Below are positions 1 to 11,500 of a stretch of 64,000 nucleotides of DNA, piece after piece. This DNA comes from Bathymodiolus brooksi (Eukaryota > Mollusca > Bivalvia > Mytilida > Modiolidae). Each line of letters opens with the position of its first letter. Within the stretch, counting starts at the first letter, position 1. The stretch covers positions 30,675,804 to 30,739,803 of the forward strand of contig OY804579.1 of assembly GCA_963680875.1 (NCBI GenBank), read 5' to 3'. The notes below the pieces were generated by a model that made no database searches, had not been told where the DNA came from, and saw only the letters and a list, made by a program, of their open reading frames with translations. Both the position numbers and the translations under genes were made by a program.

Positions 1-183
1 TTTAAAAAAAGTTTGATATATTTATATTAAAATTTGAAGCAGATTTGTTGAAATTTAAGGCTTTGTTATCTTTGCCATCTTCCTAATATGAATAAAGCTC
101 ACAATTTTTTTTCTTTATGCCCATATTTACCACAGAAATAACATAAGACTGCCTGTGTATGTCTACTGGCCACTTGCGTACAT

Positions 184-211
184 CGGGATTAATCCCGGAT
201 CAATGTGATCC
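184..211. repeat. Perfect 14-bp palindrome plus adjoining 6-bp hairpin
   Basis: CGGGATTAATCCCG at 184-197 equals its own reverse complement. It is followed at once by GGATCA (197-202), a 3-base loop and TGATCC (206-211), so two inverted repeats abut. A protein-binding site or subterminal transposon motif is possible; the sequence alone does not decide. Confidence 0.5.
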
Positions 212-273
212 AAGCTTAAGTCTAGCTTATTTTTTTAAGTTCACTTGCGCACCTTCGTTTTATAAATGAGTAC

Positions 274-308
274 GGTTCAGGTATTGAGTTCAACTCTGAA
301 CCAGGTAT
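274..308. repeat. Nested inverted repeat, candidate Harbinger subterminal motif
   Basis: GGTTCA at 274-279 pairs with TGAACC at 297-302. Between them lies a second inverted repeat, GAGTT/AACTC, centred near 290. AGGTAT occurs twice, at 279-284 and 303-308. It lies 30-65 bp upstream of the transposase ATG, where terminal or subterminal repeats of Harbinger elements are commonly found. Assignment as part of a terminal repeat is inference. Confidence 0.35.
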
Positions 309-339
309 AGGGCAGGTTTAAATAGATGATCAAATAAAC

Positions 340-1358
340 ATGGACGATTATATTGATGACATAGATAGGATAAATGTTGTGGAAAGGTTGTTAAGACGGG
401 AACAAGTGAATAGGGACCGACAAAACCCTTTTTTAAACTATTCTGAGGATGAATTTATTGATAGATATAGGCTGAATAAGTGAATAAGGAGTGTGTATTG
501 ACAATATTAGCTGAAATAAGAGACAGTTTGGACCCAAAACTGAAAAAGTTATCATCAATTTCGCCTCTTAATCAGTTTTCAATTGCATTACGATTTTACA
601 GAACTGGGAGTTTTTTGAAAGTATCAGGAGATTTGTTCGGTGTTCATGAAGCACGAGTTCACGTCTAATTAAGCGGGTATCCATAGCACTTGCTTCACTG
701 TACAAACAATATGTTATGTTTCCATCCGAAAATAAAGTTCAAGAAATTCAAAGGCAGTTTATGCAGCAGAGCAGAATTCCTGGTATCGTAGGTGCTATAG
801 ATTGTACTCATATTCCTATCCAATCACCAGGAGGGGATACGGCATAATTATTCCGCAACAGAAATGGATTGTTTTCCATTAATGTTCAGGCAATTTGTGA
901 CCATGATCTGATACTAACAAATGTTGTAGCAAGATGGCCTGGAAGTACTCACGACAGCCGGAATTTTCAGAACAGTAACATTTGTGCCCGTCTGGAAAGA
1001 AAGGAAATTCAAGGTATATTAATAGGTGACAACGGATATCCACTCAGACCTTATTTGATTACACCACTCCTGACATGCACGACAAGGGAGCAGAGACATT
1101 TCAATTATACACTTTGTAATGCACGTGTGAAGATAGAAAAATGTGTTTGGAATATGGAAAAGACGTTTACCCTGCTTACGACAACAGCTAAGATTTAAGC
1201 TATCTACAAACTTACTGGTCATTACTGCATGTTCCGTGCTGTATAATATTGCCTGGAAAGCTGCAATTCCTGTTCCAGACGGAGGTGACGAAAATGACAA
1301 CAATGTACCAGTTTCAGTACCACCAAATGCTAACCATATGAATTATGTTGGCTGTTGA
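340..1358 (+). pseudogene. HARBI1-like PIF/Harbinger transposase, inactivated
   Basis: This is the remnant of a Harbinger DDE transposase, the nuclease that cuts the element's ends together with a Myb-like partner. Translating across the breaks gives about 340 residues, close to the usual length of the family (HARBI1 is near 350). The order is: an acidic N-terminus from the ATG at 340, with NPF and a YSEDEFIDRYRL-type segment; a helix-turn-helix near 621-700 (GDLFGVHEA); and the nuclease fold with IDCTHIPIQSPGG, ARWPGSTHDSR, GDNGYPLRPYL and FGIWKRR. The catalytic triad is visible as Asp 800-802, Asp 1028-1030 and Glu 1136-1138. Four lesions kill it: an 8-bp tandem duplication TGAATAAG (473-480 and 481-488) shifts the frame; about one base is lost near 658-662; a TAA at 845-847 stands where the family has Glu; and one extra base lies in or near the A-run at 1137-1141. 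The last frame ends at TGA 1356-1358. The family call is firm, and so is the loss of function. Confidence 0.93.
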
Positions 1359-1494
1359 TCTGCTGGGGAAGCATTTCCGTTATAGCATTTGAAAATTTGT
1401 CCAGGTCATTTTCGGCAGGTCCTCCTCCAGTTTTCTTTTTTTCTCTCCTATCCTTAGCAACAGCCGATTTTGCACGGGCTTTTAAATTTGTCCA
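1330..1494 (-). pseudogene. Myb/SANT-like DNA-binding protein of Harbinger, 3' fragment
   Basis: Reading the - strand from 1494 leftwards gives 54 residues and a TAG (complement of 1330-1332). The fragment starts WTNLKARAKSAVAKDRRE and continues with KKKTGGGPAENDLDKF. The W-x-N-L-K-x-R-x-K stretch is the last helix of the Myb/SANT-like domain, and the following basic stretch with TGGGP is typical of the Harbinger partner protein that carries the transposase to the nucleus and to the element's ends. The N-terminal part of the domain is missing: sequence upstream of the Trp codon (1492-1494) is replaced by satellite. The surviving frame is intact and overlaps the transposase 3' end by 29 bp in convergent orientation. 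The missing 5' part, and any promoter, makes it non-functional here. Confidence 0.85.
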
Positions 1495-4400
1495 ACTATA
1501 GATGTGATAAAGTAGTGATTGTAACTACCAATTATCACGGCTATGACAACTATAGATGTGATAAAGTAGTGATTGTAACTACCAACTATCACGGCTATGA
1601 CAATTATAGATGTGATAAAGTAGTGATTGTAACTACCAACTATCACTGTTATGACAACTATAGATGTGATAAAGTACTGATTGTAACTACCAACTATCAC
1701 GGCTATGACAACTGTAGATGTGATATAGTAGTGATTGTACCTACCAACTATCACGGCTATAACAACTGTAGATGTGATAAAGTACTGATTGTAACTACCA
1801 ACTATCACGGCTATGACAACTGAAGATGTGATAAAGTAGTGATTGTAACTACCAACTATCACGGCTATGACAACTATAGATGTGATAAAGTACTGATTGT
1901 AACTACCAACTATCATGGCTATGACAACTGTAGATGTGATAAAGCAGTGATTGTAACTACCAACTATCACGGCTATGACAACTATAGATGTGATAAAGTA
2001 CTGATTGTAACTACCAACTATCGCAGCTATCACAACTATAGATGTGATAAAGTACTGATTGTAACCACCAACTTTCACGGCTATGACAACTGTAGATGTG
2101 ATAAAGTAGTGATTGTAACTACCAACTATCACGTCTATGACAACAATAGATGTGATAAAGCAGTGATTGTAACTACCAACTGCCACGGCTAGGACAACCA
2201 TAGATGTGATAAAGAACTGATTGTAACTACCAATTATCACGGCTATGACAACTATAGATGTGATAAAGTAGTGATTGTAACTACCAACTATTACGGCTAT
2301 GACAACTATGGATGTGATAAAGTACTGATTGTAACTACCAACTATCACGGCTATGACAACTGTAGATGTGATAAAGTACTGATTGTAACTACCAACTATC
2401 ACGGCTATGACAACTATAGATGTGATAAAGTACTGAGTGTAACTACCTACTATCACGGCTATGATAACTATTGATGTGATAAAGTACTGATTGTAGCTAC
2501 CAACTATCACGGCCATGACAACTATAGATGTGATAAAGTACTGATTGTAACTACCAACTATCACGGCTATGATAACTATAGATGTGAAAAAGTACTGATT
2601 GAAACTATCAACTATCACTGCTGTGACAACAATAGATGTGATAAAGTACTGATTGTAACAACCTACTATCACGGCTATGACAACTATTGATGTGATAAAG
2701 TACTGATTGTAACTACCAACTATCACGGGTATGACAACTATAGATGTGATAAAGTACTGATTGTAACTACCAACTATCACGGCTATGACAACTATAGATG
2801 TGATAAAATAGTGATTGTAACTACCAACTATCACGGCTATGACAACTATAGATGTGATAAAGTACTGTTTGTAACTACCAATTATCACGGCTATGACAAC
2901 TATAGATGTGATAAAGTAGTGATTGTAACTACCAACTATCACGGCTATGACAACTATAGATGTGATAAAGTAGTGATTGTAACTACCAACTATCACGGCT
3001 ATGACAACTATTGATGTGATAAAGAAGTGATTGTAACTACCAACTATCACGGCTATGACAACTATAAATGTGATAAAGTACTGATTGTAGCTACCAACTA
3101 TCACGGCTATGACAACTATAAATGTGATAAAGTACTGATTGTAACTGCCAACTATCACGGCTATGATAACTATAGATGTGATAAAGTATTGATTGTAACT
3201 ACCAACTATCACGGCTATGATAACTATCGATGTGATAAAGTACTGATTGTAGCTACCAACTACCATGGCTATGATAACTATAGATGTGATAAAGTACTGA
3301 TTGTAACTACCAACTATCACGGCTATGACAACTATAGATGTGATAAAATAGTGATTGTAACTACCAACTATCACGGCTATGAAAACTATAGATGTGATAA
3401 AGTACTGATTGTAACTACCAACTATCACGGCTATGACAACTATATATGGGATAAAGTACTGATTGTTACTACCAACTATCACGGCTATGAAAACTATAGA
3501 TGTGATAAAGTACTGATTGTAACTACCTACTATCACGGCTATGACAACTATTGATGTGATAAAGTACTGATTGTAGCTACCAACTATCACGGCTATGACA
3601 ACTATAGATGTGATAAAGTACTGATTGTAACTACCAACTATCACGGCTATGATAACAATAGATGTGATAAAGTACTGATTGTAACTATCAATTATCACGG
3701 CTATGAAAACTATAGATGTGATAAAGAACCGATTGTAACAACCTACTATCACGGCTATGACAACTATTGATGTGATAAAGTACTGATTGTAACTACCAAC
3801 TATCACGGGTATGACAACTATAGATGTGATAAAGTACTGATTGTAACTACCAACTATCACGGCTATGACAACTATAGATGTGATAAAATAGTGATTGTAA
3901 CTACCAATTATCACGGCTATGACAACTATAGATGTGATAAAGTAGTGATTGTAACTACCAACTATCACGGCTATGACAACTATAGATGTGATAAAGTAGT
4001 GATTGTAACTACCAACTATCACGGCTATGACAACTATAGATGTGATAAAGAAGTGATTGTAACTACCAACTATCACGGCTATGACAACTATAGATGTGAT
4101 AAAGTACTGATTGTAACTACCAACTATCGCAGCTATGACAACTATAGATGTGATAAAGAAGTGATTGTAACTACCAACTATCGCAGCTATGACAACTATA
4201 GATGTGATAAAGAAGTGATTGTAACTACCAACTATCACGGCTATGATAACTATAGATGTGATAAAGTAGTAATTGTAACTACCAACTATCACGGCTATGA
4301 CAACTATAGATGTGATAAAGTAGTGATTGCAACTACCAAATATCACGGCTATGACAACTATTGATGTGATAAAGAAGTGATTGTAACTACCAACTATCAC

Positions 4401-4759
4401 GGCTATGACAACTATAGATGTGATAAAGTACTGATTGCAACTACCAACTATCACGGCTATGACAACTATAAATGTGATAAAGTACTGATTGTAACTACCA
4501 ACTATCACGCTATGATAACTATAAATGTGATAAAGTACTGATTGTAACTACCAACTATCATGCACGGCTATGACATCTATTGATGTGATAAAGTACTGAT
4601 TGTAACTACCAACTATCACGGCTATGATAACTATAAATGTGATAAAGTACTGATTGTAACTACCAACTATCATGACTATGGCAACTGTAGATGTGATAAA
4701 GTAGTGATTGTAACTACCAACTATCACGGCTACAACTATAGATGTGATAAAGTAGTGAT

Positions 4760-7700
4760 TGTAACTACCAACTATCACGCTATGATAACTATAAATGTGA
4801 TAAAGTACTGATTGTAACTACCAACTATCATGCACGGCTATGACATCTATTGATGTGATAAAGTACTGATTGTAACAACCAACTATCACGGGTATGACAA
4901 TTATAGATGTGATAAAGTACTGATTGTAACTACCAACTATCACGACTATGGCAACTGTAGATGTGATAAAGTAGTGATTGTAACTACCAACTATCACGGC
5001 TACAACTATAGATGTGATAAAGTAGTGATTGTAACTACCAACTATCACGGCTACAACTATTGATGTGATAAAGTAGTGATTGTAACTACCAACTATCACG
5101 ACTATGGCAACTGTAGATGTGATAAAGTACTGATTGTAACTACCAACTATCACGGCTACAACTATTGATGTGATAAAGTAGTGATTGTAACTACCAACTA
5201 TCACGGCTACGACAACCATTGATGTGATAAAGTACTGATTGTAACTACTAACTATCACGGCTACGACAACCATTGATGTGATAAAGTACTGATTGTAACT
5301 ACTAACTATCACGGCTACGACAACCATTGATGTGATAAAGTACTGATTGTAACTACTAACTATCACGGCTACGACAACAATTGATGTGATAAAGTACTGA
5401 TTGTAACTACCAACTATCACGGCTATGACATCTATATATGTGATAAAGTACTTATTATAACTACCAACTATCACGACTATGACAACTATAAATGTGAAAA
5501 AAATAGTGATTGTAACTACCAACGTTCACGGCTATGACAACTATTGATGTGATAAAGTACTGATTGTAACTGCCAACTATCACGGCTATGACATCTATTG
5601 ATGTGATAAAGTACTGATTGTAACTACTAACTATCACGGCTATGCTAACTATAAATGTGATAAAGTACTGATTGTAACTACCAACTATCACGGCTATGAT
5701 AACAATAGATGTGATAAAGTAGTGATTGTAACTACCAACTATCACGGCTATGACAACTATAGGTGTGATAAAGTAGTGATTGTAACTACCAACTATCACG
5801 GCTATAACAATTATAGATGTGATAAAGTAGTGATTGTAACTACCAACTATCACTGTTATGACAACTATAGATGTGATAAAGTACTGATTGTAACTACCAA
5901 CTATCACGGCTATGACAACTGTAGATGTGATATAGTAGTGATTGTACCTACCAACTATCACGGCTATAACAACTGTAGATGTGATAAAGTACTGATTGTA
6001 ACTACCAACTATCACGGCTATGACAACTGAAGATGTGATAAAGTAGTGATTGTAACTACCAACTATCACGGCTATGACAACTATAGATGTGATAAAGTAC
6101 TGATTGTAACTACCAACTATCATGGCTATGACAACTGTAGATGTGATAAAGCAGTGATTGTAACTACCAACTATCACGGCTATGACAACTATAGATGTGA
6201 TAAAGTACTGATTGTAACTACCAACTATCGCAGCTATGACAACTATAGATGTGATAAAGTACTGATTGTAACCACCAACTTTCACGGCTATGACAACTAT
6301 AAATGTGATAAAGGACTAATTGTAACTACCAACTATCACGGCTATGACAACTGTAGATGTGATAAAGTAGTGATTGTAACTACCAACTATCACGTCTATG
6401 ACAACAATAGATGTGATAAAGCAGTGATTGTAACTACCAACTGCCACGGCTAGGACAACCATAGATGTGATAAAGAACTGATTGTAACTACCAATTATCA
6501 CGGCTATGACAACTATAGATGTGATAAAGTAGTGATTGTAACTACCAACTATTACGGCTATGACAACTATAGATGTGATAAAGAAGTGATTGTAACTACC
6601 AACTATCACGGCTATGACAACTATAGATGTGATAAAGTACTGATTGCAACTACCAACTATCACGGCTATGACAACTATAAATGTGATAAAGTACTGATTG
6701 TAACTACCAACTATCACGCTATGATAACTATAAATGTGATAAAGTACTGATTGTAACTACCAACTATCATGCACGGCTATGACATCTATTGATGTGGTAA
6801 AGTACTGATTGTAACTACCAACTATAACGGCTATGATAACTATAAATGTGATAAAGTACTGATTGTAACAACCAACTATCACGGGTATGACAACTATAGA
6901 TGTGATAAAGTACTGATTGTAACTACCAACTATCACGACTATGGCAACTGTAGATGTGATAAAGTAGTGATTGTAACTACCAACTATCACGGCTACAACT
7001 ATAGATGTGATAAAGTAGTGATTGTAACTACCAACTATCACGGCTACAACTATTGATGTGATAAAGTAGTGATTGTAACTACCAACTATCACGACTATGG
7101 CAACTGAAGATGTGATAAAGTACTGATTGTAACTACCAACTATCACGGCTACAACTATTGATGTGATAAAGTAGTGATTGTAACTACCAACTATCACGGC
7201 TACGACAACCATTGTTGTGATAAAGTACTGATTGTAACTACTAACTATCACGGCTACGACAACCATTGATGTGATAAAGTACTGATTGTAACTACTAACT
7301 ATCACGGCTACGACAACCATTGATGTGATAAAGTACTGATTGTAACTACTAACTATCACGGCTACGACAACTATTGATGTGATAAAGTACTGATTGTAAC
7401 TACCAACTATCACGGCTATGACATCTATATATGTGATAAAGTACTTATTATAACTACCAACTATCACGACTATGACAACTATAAATGTGAAAAAAATAGT
7501 GATTGTAACTACCAACGTTCACGGCTATGACAACTATTGATGTGATAAAGTACTGATTGTAACTGCCAACTATCACGGCTATGACATCTATTGATGTGAT
7601 AAAGTACTGATTGTAACTACTAACTATCACGGCTATGCTAACTATAAATGTGATAAAGTACTGATTGTAACTACCAACTATCACGGCTATGATAACAATA

Positions 7701-8522
7701 GATGTGATAAAGTAGTGATTGTAACTACCAACTATCACGGCTATGACAACTATAGGTGTGATAAAGTAGTGATTGTAACTACCAACTATCACTGTTATGA
7801 CAACTATAGATGTGATAAAGTACTGATTGTAACTACCAACTATCACGGCTATGACAACTGTAGATGTGATATAGTAGTGATTGTACCTACCAACTATCAC
7901 GGCTATAACAACTGTAGATGTGATAAAGTACTGATTGTAACTACCAACTATCACGGCTATGACAACTGAAGATGTGATAAAGTAGTGATTGTAACTACCA
8001 ACTATCACGGCTATGACAACTATAGATGTGATAAAGTACTGATTGTAACTACCAACTATCATGGCTATGACAACTGTAGATGTGATAAAGCAGTGATTGT
8101 AACTACCAACTATCACGGCTATGACAACTATAGATGTGATAAAGTACTGATTGTAACTACCAACTATCGCAGCTATGACAACTATAGATGTGATAAAGTA
8201 CTGATTGTAACCACCAACTTTCACGGCTATGACAACTATAAATGTGATAAAGGACTGATTGTAACTACCAACTATCACGGCTATGACAACTGTAGATGTG
8301 ATAAAGTAGTGATTGTAACTACCAACTATCACGTCTATGACAACAATAGATGTGATAAAGCAGTGATTGTAACTACCAACTGCCACGGCTAGGACAACCA
8401 TAGATGTGATAAAGAACTGATTGTAACTACCAATTATCACGGCTATGACAACTATAGATGTGATAAAGTAGTGATTGTAACTACTAACTATTACGGCTAT
8501 GACAACTATAGATGTGATAAAG
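4760..8522. repeat. Higher-order duplication of about 1.94 kb, two copies
   Basis: The segment from about 4,760 to 6,583 recurs at about 6,699 to 8,522. The offset is 1,939 bp (36 units less 5 bp), rising to 1,993 bp in the middle where the second copy has one extra unit. Shared markers are the 53-bp/58-bp unit pair (near 4,776 and 6,715), the run of 51-bp units, the A7 marker unit (near 5,493 and 7,486) and a rare GTACCTACC unit (near 5,948 and 7,887). Copy boundaries are good to about one unit. The opening portion, without the rest, also recurs near 10.33-11.4 kb and 14.57-15.6 kb. Confidence 0.8.
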
Positions 8523-11500
8523 TACTGATTGTAACTACCAACTATCACGGCTATGACAACTGTAGATGTGATAAAGTACTGATTGTAACTACCAACTATC
8601 ACGGCTATGACAACTATAGATGTCATAAAGTACTGATTGTAACTACCTACTATCACGGCTATGACAACTATTGATGTGATAAAGTACTGATTGTAGCTAC
8701 CAACTATCACGGCTATGACAACTATAGATGTGATAAAGTACTGATTGTAACTACCAACTATCACGGCTATGATAACTATAGATGTGATAAAGTACTGATT
8801 GTAACTACCAACTATCACGGCTATGACAACTATGGATGTGATAAAGTACTGTTTGTAACTGCCAATTATCACGGCTATGACAACTATAGATGTGATAAAG
8901 TAGTGATTGTATCTACCAACTATCACGGCTATGACAACTATAGATGTGATAAAGTAGTGATTGTAACTACCAACTATCACGGCTATGACAACTATTGATG
9001 TGATAAAGAAGTGATTGTAACTACCAACTATCACGGCTATGACAACTATAAATGTGATAAAGTACTGATTGTAACTACCAACTATCACGGCTATGACAAC
9101 TATAAATGTGATAAAGTACTGATTGTAACTGCCAAATATCACGGCTATGATAACTATAGATGTGATAAAGTATTGATTGTAACTACCAACTATCACGGCT
9201 ATGATAACTATCGATGTGATAAAGTACTGATTGTAGCTACCAACTACCATGGCTATGATAACTATAGATGTGATAAAGTACTGATTGTAACTACCAACTA
9301 TCACGGCTATGACAACTATAGATGTGATAAAATAGTGATTGTAACTACCAACTATCACGGCTATGAAAACTATAGATGTGATAAAGTACTGATTGTAACT
9401 ACCAACTATCACGGCTATGACAACTATATATGTGATAAAGTACTGATTGTTACTACCAACTATCACGGCTATGAAAACTATAGATGTGATAAAGTACTGA
9501 TTGTAACTACCTACTATCACGGCTATGACAACTATTGATGTGATAAAGTACTGATTGTAGCTACCAACTATCACGGCTATGACAACTATAGATGTGATAA
9601 AGTACTGATTGTAACTACCAACTATCACGGCTATGATAACTATAGATGTGATAAAGTACTGATTGTAACTATCAATTATCACGGCTATGAAAACTATGGA
9701 TGTGATAAAGTACCGATTGTAACAACCTACTATCACGGCTATGACAACTATTGATGTGATAAAGTACTGATTGTAACTACCAACTATCACGGTATGACAA
9801 CTATAGATGTGATAAAGTACTGATTGTAACTACCAACTATCACGGCTATGACAATTATAGATGTGATAAAATAGTGATTGTAACTACCAATTATCACGGC
9901 TATGACAACTATAGATGTGATAAAGTAGTGATTGTAACTACCAACTATCACGGCTATGACAACTATAGATGTGATAAAGTAGTGATTGTAACTACCAACT
10001 ATCACGGCTATGACAACTATTGATGTGATAAAGAAGTGATTGTAACTACCAACTATCACGGCTATGACAACTATAGATGTGATAAAGAAGTGATTGTAAC
10101 TACCAACTATCGCAGCTATGACAACTATAGATGTGATAAAGAAGTGATTGTAACTACCAACTATCACGGCTATGATAACTATAGATGTGATAAAGTAGTA
10201 ATTGTAACTACCAACTATCACGGCTATGACAACTATAGATGTGATAAAGTAGTGATTGCAACTACCAACTATCACGGCTATGACAACTATAAATGTGATA
10301 AAGTACTGATTGTAACTACCAACTCTCACGCTATGATAACTATAAATGTGATAAAGTACTGATTGTAACTACCAACTATCATGCACGGCTATGACATCTA
10401 TTGATGTGATAAAGTACTGATTGTAACTACCAACTATCACGGCTATGATAACTATAAATGTGATAAAGTACTGATTGTAACAACCAACTATCACGGGTAT
10501 GACAACTATAGATGTGATAAAGTACTGATTGTAACTACCAACTATCACGACTATGGCAACTGTAGATGTGATAAAGTAGTGATTGTAACTACCAACTATC
10601 ACGGCTACAACTATTGATGTGATAAAGTAGTGATTGTAACTACCAACTATCACGGCTACAACTATTGATGTGATAAAGTAGTGATTGTAACTACCAACTA
10701 TCACGACTATGGCAACTGCAGATGTGATAAAGTACTGATTGTAACTACCAACTATCACGGCTACAACTATTGATGTGATAAAGTAGTGATTGTAACTACC
10801 AAATATCACGGCTACGACAACCATTGATGTGATAAAGTACTGATTGTAACTACTAACTATCACGGCTACGACAACCATTGATGTGATAAAGTACTGATTG
10901 TAACTACTAACTATCACGGCTACGACAACCATTGATGTGATAAAGTACTGATTGTAACTACTAACTATCACGGCTACGACAACTATTGATGTGATAAAGT
11001 ACTGATTGTAACTACCAACTATCACGGCTATGACATCTATATATGTGATAAAGTACTTATTATAACTACCAACTATCACGACTATGACAACTATAAATGT
11101 GAAAAAAATAGTGATTGTAACTACCAACGTTCACGGCTATGACAACTATTGATGTGATAAAGTACTGATTGTAACTGCCAACTATCACGGCTATGACATC
11201 TATTGATGTGATAAAGTACTGATTGTAACTACCAACTATCACGGCTATGCTAACTATAAATGTGATAAAGTACTGATTGTAACTACCAACTATCACGGCT
11301 ATGATAACAATAGATGTGATAAAGTAGTGATTGTAACTACCAACTATCACGGCTATGACAACTATAGGTGTGATAAAGTAGTGATTGTAACTACCAACTA
11401 TCACGGCTACAACTATAGATGTGATAAAAGAGTTAATATAACTACCAACTATCACGGCTATGACAACTGTAGATGTGATAAAGAAGTGATTGTAACTACC

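Larger units (their letters stand above)
1..339. other. Non-coding leader upstream of the transposase pseudogene
   Basis: No gene is recognised here on either strand. The stretch is AT-rich, with a poly(A)-signal-like AATAAA at 91-96 followed by a T-run, and a TATAAA at 261-266 about 75 bp before the first ATG of the transposase, which could be its core promoter. It holds several short palindromes (listed separately) and an 11-bp direct repeat with one mismatch, CACTTGCGTAC at 171-181 and CACTTGCGCAC at 242-252. Harbinger elements carry terminal inverted repeats and subterminal motifs just upstream of the transposase, so part of this leader probably belongs to the element. I cannot place the element's left end or its target-site duplication, because the matching right end is absent. 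Confidence 0.5.

Noticed and set aside
91..114. AATAAA plus T-run as the 3' end of an upstream gene
   Set aside because: No coding sequence is seen before it, and such motifs are expected by chance in DNA this rich in A and T.
1019..1303. 94-codon - strand frame inside the transposase
   Set aside because: It is antisense to conserved transposase codons, shows no recognisable domain, and is out of register with the Myb-like frame that stops at 1330.
340..1358. Functional HARBI1 gene or intron-containing host gene
   Set aside because: The breaks are small indels and one nonsense codon with no splice-site-like sequence; skipping a few bases rejoins the family sequence.
1..1493. Origin of the 54-bp unit from the transposon sequence
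   Set aside because: Only short chance matches such as AATGTGATCCAAG at 202-214 were found; no stretch of the element resembles a full unit.
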